5,019 nt of DNA from Bifidobacteriaceae bacterium. GTDB lineage: Bacteria > Actinomycetota > Actinomycetes > Actinomycetales > WQXJ01. How positions within the stretch are numbered: the first letter of the stretch is position 1; each line of letters opens with the position of its first letter. The notes beneath the pieces are model-generated. The model worked only from the letters and a program-made list of their open reading frames with translations, had not been told where the DNA came from and ran no database searches. The stretch is from positions 1 to 5,019 of the forward strand of contig JAISTN010000221.1 in the NCBI GenBank assembly GCA_031272565.1. The letters run 5' to 3'. The position numbers and the translations under genes are program-made. This document shows positions 1 through 5,019 of the stretch, piece by piece.

Positions 1-60
1 CGGAGAGACTTGTGGTAGTCCAGGAGCCCAGATCAGCCATGCGGAGAGAGTTGCTGCAGT
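1..60 (-). repeat. Two inverted, diverged copies of the 41-bp repeat unit
   Basis: Positions 1-19 read CGGAGAGACTTGTGGTAGT. The reverse complement of the 19-bp core found to the right is CGGAGAGACTTCCGGTAGT, so this copy has two mismatches. Positions 42-60 read CGGAGAGAGTTGCTGCAGT, matching at 15 of 19 bases. The two copies start 41 bp apart, the same period as the forward array, and the sequence between them (20-41) keeps partial similarity to the inverted type-A spacer. They are therefore older or less constrained members of the same array in opposite orientation. The array may continue beyond the left edge of the window. Confidence 0.75.
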
Positions 61-96
61 TTTCGGCCCGAAAAACTACCGGAAGTCTCTCCGCAT
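39..96. repeat. Large imperfect palindrome at the junction of the inverted and forward repeats
   Basis: ATGCGGAGAG at 39-48 is the exact reverse complement of CTCTCCGCAT at 87-96. The centre is a perfect palindrome, TTTTCGG (60-66), C67, CCGAAAA (68-74). AGT at 58-60 also pairs with ACT at 75-77 if A71 is bulged. Mismatches are confined mostly to 50-57 against 78-85. The whole could extrude as a cruciform or fold as a long RNA hairpin. No U-run follows the arm, so it does not look like a simple intrinsic terminator. Confidence 0.7.
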
Positions 97-335
97 CGAT
101 GGGTAGGGGCCCAGAACTACCGTAAGTCTCTCCGGAATGCCCGATGCCGCCCTGTGGACTACCGGAAGTCTCTCCGGAATGCCCGATGCTGCCCTGTGGG
201 CTACCGGAAGTCTCTCCGCATCAATGGGGAGGGGCCCGGAACTACCGTAAGTCTCTCCGGAATGCCCGATGCTGCCCTGTGGACTACCGGAAGTCTCTCC
301 GCATCGATGGGGAGGGGCCCGGAACTACCGGAAGT
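75..335 (+). repeat. Tandem array, 19-bp core at 41/42-bp period with two alternating spacer types
   Basis: The core ACTACCGGAAGTCTCTCCG occurs at 75-93, 116-134, 158-176, 200-218 (first base G), 241-259 and 283-301, with a truncated copy ACTACCGGAAGT at 324-335. The copies at 116 and 241 carry CCGTAA in place of CCGGAA. Two spacers recur. Type A (22 bp, about CATCGATGGGGAGGGGCCCG plus GA) is at 94-115, 219-240 and 302-323. Type B (23 bp, beginning GAATGCCCGATGCTGCCCTG) is at 135-157, 177-199 and 260-282. The order is A-B-B-A-B-A, so an 83-bp A+B supercycle is visible at 75-157 and 200-282. Type-B units can form a CCGGA/TCCGG mini-hairpin across the core. Because 41 is not a multiple of three, the units do not hold one reading frame, which argues against a protein repeat. 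Function unknown. Confidence 0.9.
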
Positions 336-350
336 GCCGGTGCCGCTCAC

Positions 351-465
351 CGTCCCAGGCCTGTCGTCGCAGACTCAATGACCCGTGAACCTGTCGTTGC
401 CGGCCAAGCGGCTTACCGTCAGCGTCCCAGGCCTGTCGTCGCAGACTCAATGACCCGTCAACCTG
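351..465 (+). repeat. 43-bp direct repeat pair
   Basis: Positions 351-393 and 423-465 are the same 43-bp sequence with one difference (G387 against C459). Each copy begins CGTCCCAGGCCTGTCGTCGC and continues through GACTCAATGACCCGT. The copies are 72 bp start to start, with 29 bp between them. Each contains the 8-bp palindrome CAGGCCTG. The near-identity suggests a recent duplication or a maintained element. With two copies and no third spaced unit it is not a CRISPR array. Function unknown. Confidence 0.85.
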
Positions 466-575
466 CCGCCACCCAACCAAGCCCACCAATCCAGTCATCC
501 CCAGCCAGACCGCCCCAGACTCGTTCACCTCACTGGCCGGCCGTCGCACACCGAAGTCAGACTCACCCATACTGG

Positions 576-654
576 GTGGCCACCTTGGACCTGGACCCGG
601 GTGGCCAACCTCGGGGACAAGTGGCCACCTCGGACCTGGTCCCGGGTGGCCACT
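576..654. repeat. Two GTGGCCA-bounded inverted/direct repeat units
   Basis: Two 32-bp units at 576-607 and 621-652 differ at two positions and start 45 bp apart. Both begin GTGGCCACCT and end GGGTGGCCA, so the heptamer GTGGCCA occurs at 576, 601, 621 and 646 (intervals 25, 20, 25). In the second unit AGTGGCCACC (620-629) is the exact reverse complement of GGTGGCCACT (645-654), and an inner GGAC/GTCC stem (632-635 with 639-642) makes a strong hairpin. The first unit keeps an 8-bp outer stem (577-584 with 600-607) but not the inner one, and a separate CACCCA/TGGGTG hairpin abuts it (564-578). No U-tract follows. Repeated short motifs of this kind occur inside the ends of some IS21-family elements, but no transposase is present here. 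Confidence 0.75.
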
Positions 655-778
655 GCCGTTATGGCGGGGTTCGTCAGGTGGGGTTGTTGACGGGCTTGTA
701 CCGGCTTGACGAAACATAGAAGCATTGGGGACTTCTCCCCATGGCGCTGCTGCCTGGGGCTGACTAGCGTAGCCGCCG

Positions 779-985
779 ATGAGCATCTACGACGTGGTAG
801 CCGAAAAACGTGGCCCGCACTGGCGGGTGTGGGTGGCCGGCGTTTCGGGTTGGGCCGAGGCGACTTGGTTTTGGGAGATCGATCCGGCGGCCCGCCGGCA
901 CATCGCTCAGGTCAGGCACCTGCCGGCCGACCAGATCAGGATTGGCCGGCTGACCACCCGTGAGACCTGCATCCTCAAGGCTTGA
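779..985 (+). CDS. Small HicB-like protein (orphan antitoxin-like, 68 aa)
   Basis: The protein starts MSIYDVVAEKRGPHWRVWVA and ends in ILKA. Its N-terminal half (residues 3-24) has the pattern of the HicB partial RNase H-like fold seen in short actinobacterial HicB-family antitoxins: a strand, a Lys/Arg-Gly turn, a Trp-x-Val-x-Val strand and a Val-x-Gly turn. Residues 33-55 (EIDPAARRHIAQVRHLPADQ followed by IRI) fit the helix that in those proteins reads roughly as 'ARDYIA...DVPADSF'. Five tryptophans (15, 18, 25, 30, 32) in 68 residues is unusual. Codon use is GC-rich at third positions, which supports coding. There is no clear Shine-Dalgarno sequence before the ATG. No HicA-like toxin is visible on either side, so it may be a solitary regulator or a relic. 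It ends 45 bp before the convergent minus-strand gene. Family assignment is by eye and tentative; existence as a gene is more likely than not. Confidence 0.5.
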   Translation: MSIYDVVAEKRGPHWRVWVAGVSGWAEATWFWEIDPAARRHIAQVRHLPADQIRIGRLTTRETCILKA

Positions 986-998
986 GGCGTTTCAGCGT

Positions 999-1012
999 GG
1001 CCGATGCCGGCC
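999..1012. terminator. Possible weak terminator hairpin between convergent genes
   Basis: GGCCG (999-1003), loop ATGC, CGGCC (1008-1012) forms a 5-bp GC stem in the 45-bp gap between the stop of the 68-aa gene and the stop of the minus-strand membrane protein gene. The position suits a bidirectional terminator, but no T-run follows on either strand. GC-rich hairpins are common in this composition. Confidence 0.25.
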
Positions 1013-1030
1013 GTCAGCTTGGCGGCGCCG

Positions 1031-1756
1031 TCAGGCTGGCGGCCCCGGCGGCGGTGGTGAGCCTGGCGCCGGCGGCTGGTATGGGCTGGGCGCCGGGGGG
1101 TACCCGCCTGGCGCCGGATAACCCCCGTAGGCGGCCGCGGGGTAGTAGGCCACCATTGGTGGCCGCAGGGCCCGCTTGGCGCGGGAGCGCTTGACCAGGG
1201 CCACGATCATCAGCACCAGGCCGGCCGTGAACAGGGCGCCGCCGCCCAGGACACCAATCAGCGCGGGCCCCACCAGGCCCTGAAGGTCGATCGGCTTGGA
1301 GACGATGACGGAGTAGCCGCTGTCACAGACCACGCCGTAGTAGCCCGCCTCGGCCGTGTCGAAGGTGAACCGCATGCGGTAGGAATCGCCGGTCCAAGTG
1401 GTGGTGATCTCGAAGGTGTATTCGTCGGCTTCGATGGTGTCGCCGCTGGGGCTGATCGCCGAGCAGGTGTCCGGCCAAGTGCGCTTGTCGGCCTCGTCGA
1501 ACCACAGGCCGTATTCCGTGTTGGCCTCCAGATCGACCGTCTCGCTGCCGTCGACACCGATCTCGGCGTGTTCCATGATAGGGCCGATGGCCTTGACTAC
1601 GCCCACCACCAGCAGGGAGACGAAGGCGATTGCCCCCACCACCATCATCAGGATGCCGGCCAGGAGCATCTTGCCGGCGGGCAATTTGCCGGCCGCCGCA
1701 GGTTGGGGGGAAGGGGAGGCGGGACTGGCATAGGGAGGGGGCGGGTATTGGCTCAT
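1031..1756 (-). CDS. Two-pass membrane protein with proline-rich tails and extracytoplasmic domain (241 aa)
   Basis: The start is the minus-strand ATG at 1756, giving MSQYPPPPYASPASPSPQPA, a typical actinobacterial Pro/Tyr-rich cytoplasmic start; the frame stays open upstream to an ATG at 1903, but that extension is Arg/Gly/Ala-rich and unlike a protein. Residues 1-28 are Pro-rich, 30-56 are a hydrophobic helix (KMLLAGILMMVVGAIAFVSL onward), and 57-160 are an acidic, Thr/Tyr-rich, probably beta-rich domain with just two cysteines (98 and 144) that could form a disulfide outside the cell. Residues 163-188 are a second helix, followed by a KRSRAKR positive patch and a Pro/Gly/Tyr-rich tail (200-241). 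The basic patch places both tails in the cytoplasm. The segment SETVDLEANTEYGLWFD suggests a sandwich domain, but I do not recognise a family, and the role is unknown. There is no Shine-Dalgarno sequence; a TAGACT hexamer (complement of 1764-1769) close to the ATG would fit a leaderless transcript. The gene is divergent from acn. Confidence 0.8.
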   Translation of the reverse strand: MSQYPPPPYASPASPSPQPAAAGKLPAGKMLLAGILMMVVGAIAFVSLLVVGVVKAIGPIMEHAEIGVDGSETVDLEANTEYGLWFDEADKRTWPDTCSAISPSGDTIEADEYTFEITTTWTGDSYRMRFTFDTAEAGYYGVVCDSGYSVIVSKPIDLQGLVGPALIGVLGGGALFTAGLVLMIVALVKRSRAKRALRPPMVAYYPAAAYGGYPAPGGYPPAPSPYQPPAPGSPPPPGPPA

Positions 1757-1930
1757 GGCGACAAGTCTAGAAGGGAAAGCCCCACGGTGTCTGCGGCTGC
1801 CGCGTGATCGTTCTGAGTGTCTGGCGGCGGGAGGCGGCCCGCCCGTGGCATCTGCGGCCCCCAATGGTAACCGGCCGGCCGAACCGCCGTCCGCGGCCGG
1901 CATCGGCCACCCCCGCCGCCCCGGCCGGGA
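1757..1930. other. Divergent intergenic stretch, no gene seen
   Basis: This is the left part of the 315-bp gap between the minus-strand membrane protein gene and aconitase. It is very GC-rich, with incidental GGCCGG-type inverted repeats, for example CCGGCCG (1875-1881) with CGGCCGG (1894-1900). Open frames enter it from both sides but show no recognisable protein. The promoter-like AT-rich segment lies to its right (1931-2008). Confidence 0.55.
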
Positions 1931-1968
1931 CTCTTGACCGCCTCTTGACGTAAGTCATGGATGAATAA

Positions 1969-1979
1969 TGGTTAAACCA
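1969..1979. promoter_or_regulatory. Candidate GntR/FadR-type operator
   Basis: TGGTTAAACCA is a palindrome (TGGTT, central A, AACCA). It matches the TGGTnnnACCA consensus known for FadR/PdhR/LldR-type members of the GntR family. It lies immediately upstream of the TAGTAT hexamer, where a bound protein would block RNA polymerase. No GntR-family gene is in the window. An 11-bp match can arise by chance, so only its position supports it. Confidence 0.4.
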
Positions 1980-1992
1980 AGGATAGTATGAC

Positions 1993-2004
1993 CTTGACGT
2001 CAAG
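1993..2004. promoter_or_regulatory. Perfect 12-bp palindrome CTTGACGTCAAG
   Basis: CTTGACGTCAAG is fully self-complementary and starts four bases after the TAGTAT hexamer, over the expected transcription start. Its half CTTGACGT also occurs at 1944-1951, where TGAC (1946-1949) and GTCA (1954-1957) form a second, wider-spaced inverted pair. One dimeric regulator could use both. It does not match sites I know for AcnR, GlxR or DtxR/IdeR. Confidence 0.4.
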
Positions 2005-2009
2005 ATATC

Positions 2010-2022
2010 GGGGGCGAGCCCC
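2010..2022 (+). other. Leader hairpin upstream of acn
   Basis: GGGG (2011-2014), loop CGAG, CCCC (2019-2022) forms a compact hairpin in the putative acn leader, about 30 nt before the ribosome-binding site. There is no following U-run and no recognisable riboswitch. Confidence 0.3.
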
Positions 2023-2054
2023 AACGCCAACGCAGGCGGCGCAGGGGCCCACCC

Positions 2055-2061
2055 AGGAGGG
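2055..2061 (+). promoter_or_regulatory. acn ribosome-binding site
   Basis: AGGAGGG is a full Shine-Dalgarno match. AGGAGG ends 11 nt before the ATG at 2072. It decides the start: an in-frame ATG at 1988 would add 28 residues unlike any aconitase, overlap the promoter palindrome, and have no such site. Confidence 0.85.
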
Positions 2062-2071
2062 ATCAACCGCC

Positions 2072-4753
<2,682 letters not shown>

Positions 4754-4761
4754 AGGAACCG

Positions 4762-5019
4762 ATGAAAGAACTGCCTCAGGACGGGGCGCCGGGGGCGGGC
4801 TCCCGCCCCGCCCCTGGCGCCGTCCTAGCCCAAGTCAGCGGCCTGCGTGAACTGAAACAACTGCCGGCCCACCTGGTGGATCGGCTGGCGGCCGATATCC
4901 GGGCGTTCTTGGTGGACGCGGTCTCCAAGACTGGAGGCCACCTGGGCCCAAACCTAGGGGTGGTGGAACTGACCATCGCGCTGCACCGGGTGTTTGATTC
5001 GCCGCTCGACACCATCGTC
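4762..5019 (+). CDS. dxs: 1-deoxy-D-xylulose-5-phosphate synthase, N-terminal part (cut by window end)
   Basis: DXS condenses pyruvate and glyceraldehyde 3-phosphate to DXP using thiamine diphosphate and Mg2+, the first step of the MEP isoprenoid pathway and also a source for thiamine and pyridoxal synthesis. Only 86 residues are present. Residues 27-48 ([20 protein letters not shown] onward) and 54-80 carry the family signature [20 protein letters not shown], with His60 matching E. coli Dxs His49. The ATG lies 8 bp after the acn stop, with AAGGAA (4753-4758) overlapping that stop as a closely spaced ribosome site, so translation is probably coupled to acn. Residues about 6-20 ([15 protein letters not shown]) are a low-complexity extension compared with the usual family start near VLAQVSG. 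No in-frame ATG, GTG or TTG lies between 4765 and the conserved part, so 4762 is the best start. The extension is encoded by a strong hairpin. Confidence 0.95.
   Translation, partial: MKELPQDGAPGAGSRPAPGAVLAQVSGLRELKQLPAHLVDRLAADIRAFLVDAVSKTGGHLGPNLGVVELTIALHRVFDSPLDTIV
4779..4825 (+). other. Strong GC hairpin in the first codons of dxs
   Basis: GGAC (4779-4782) pairs with GTCC (4822-4825). After a two-G bulge, GGCGCC (4785-4790) pairs with GGCGCC (4816-4821). Inside, GGGGCGGG (4792-4799) is the exact complement of CCCGCCCC (4802-4809). The structure begins 18 nt after the A of the dxs start codon and spans codons 6-22, exactly the part of the protein that is not conserved. No U-tract follows, so it is not a standard terminator. 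It could slow ribosomes, set dxs output relative to acn, or protect a processed mRNA end. Confidence 0.55.

Larger units (their letters stand above)
336..778. other. Repeat-bearing stretch without a convincing gene
   Basis: Apart from the 43-bp direct repeats and the GTGGCCA units I see no gene here. Open frames cross the stretch on both strands (for example + 144-719 and - 325-786), but they run through the repeats, have low-complexity Pro/Arg/Gly-rich translations and resemble nothing I recognise. Just before the next gene there is a short perfect hairpin, TGGGGA (726-731), loop CTTC, TCCCCA (736-741). TTGACG occurs at 687-692 and 706-711 and could be a -35 element, but no good -10 hexamer stands at the right distance. 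Confidence 0.6.
1931..2004 (+). promoter_or_regulatory. Candidate acn promoter region
   Basis: This is the only AT-richer segment in the gap. TAGTAT at 1984-1989 fits the actinobacterial TAnnnT -10 pattern. No good -35 stands 16-19 bp before it, so the promoter may need an activator. CTCTTGAC occurs twice, at 1931-1938 and 1942-1949, 11 bp apart (one helical turn), giving TTGACC and TTGACG hexamers. Those could be a -35 for another start or an activator site. Initiation near 1996 would leave an untranslated leader of about 76 nt before acn. Confidence 0.4.

Noticed and set aside
75..335. CRISPR array
   Set aside because: The repeat size and period look CRISPR-like at first glance, but the core is only 19 bp, the spacers are just two recurring sequences, inverted copies exist, and no cas gene is present.
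620..654. Intrinsic terminator
   Set aside because: The hairpin is strong but has no following U-tract and no gene ends just upstream of it in this window.
144..719. Long plus-strand open frame (191 codons) across the repeat region
   Set aside because: It runs through three unrelated repeat families, the 41-bp units shift frame relative to each other, and the translation is low-complexity with no recognisable domain or ribosome site.
325..786. Minus-strand open frame (153 codons) over the direct repeats
   Set aside because: Its length is explained by high GC, it includes the repeats on their opposite strand, and it shows no protein family features.
1757..1903. N-terminal extension of the minus-strand membrane protein to an upstream ATG at 1903
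   Set aside because: The added 49 residues are Arg/Gly/Ala-rich with no homology I know, while the ATG at 1756 gives the usual MSQYPPPPY-type start.
1988..2071. Earlier acn start at 1988
   Set aside because: It adds 28 residues absent from aconitases, overlaps the promoter palindromes and lacks a Shine-Dalgarno, whereas the ATG at 2072 has AGGAGG at good distance.

Overview
The window comes from a high-GC bacterium, most likely an actinobacterium. The support is GC-rich third codon positions, a strong AGGAGG ribosome-binding site before aconitase, aconitase followed directly by dxs (an order I recall from several Micrococcales-type actinobacteria), and a Pro/Tyr-rich membrane protein starting MSQYPPPPY. 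Genus and species cannot be read from the sequence.

Layout. Positions 1-778 hold no convincing gene but are dense in repeats. First comes an array of a 19-bp core (ACTACCGGAAGTCTCTCCG) at a 41/42-bp period (75-335), preceded by two inverted copies at the same 41-bp period (1-19, 42-60), so the array is head-to-head around a palindrome at about 60-74. A 43-bp direct repeat follows (351-393, 423-465), and then a pair of GTGGCCA-bounded hairpin repeats (576-607, 621-652). A small orphan ORF at 779-985 resembles the HicB antitoxin fold. Convergent to it, on the minus strand at 1031-1756, is a two-pass membrane protein with Pro-rich tails and a roughly 100-residue external domain.

A divergent intergenic region (1757-2071) carries the likely aconitase promoter. 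It has a TAGTAT -10-like hexamer between two palindromes: TGGTTAAACCA, which fits the FadR/PdhR-type GntR consensus TGGTnnnACCA, and the perfect 12-mer CTTGACGTCAAG. Aconitase (acn, 2072-4753, 893 aa) is complete, with all three cluster cysteines. Eight bases after its stop begins dxs (4762 to the window end, partial), the first enzyme of the MEP isoprenoid pathway. A very strong GC hairpin (4779-4825) lies within the first codons of dxs.

How they fit together. acn and dxs look co-transcribed, joining a TCA-cycle Fe-S enzyme to the entry step of isoprenoid synthesis, two later enzymes of which (IspG, IspH) also use Fe-S clusters. The other two genes show no functional link to them. The parts most worth follow-up are the head-to-head 41/42-bp array and the palindromes at the acn promoter. 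I see no sign of a complete new defence or mobile system.
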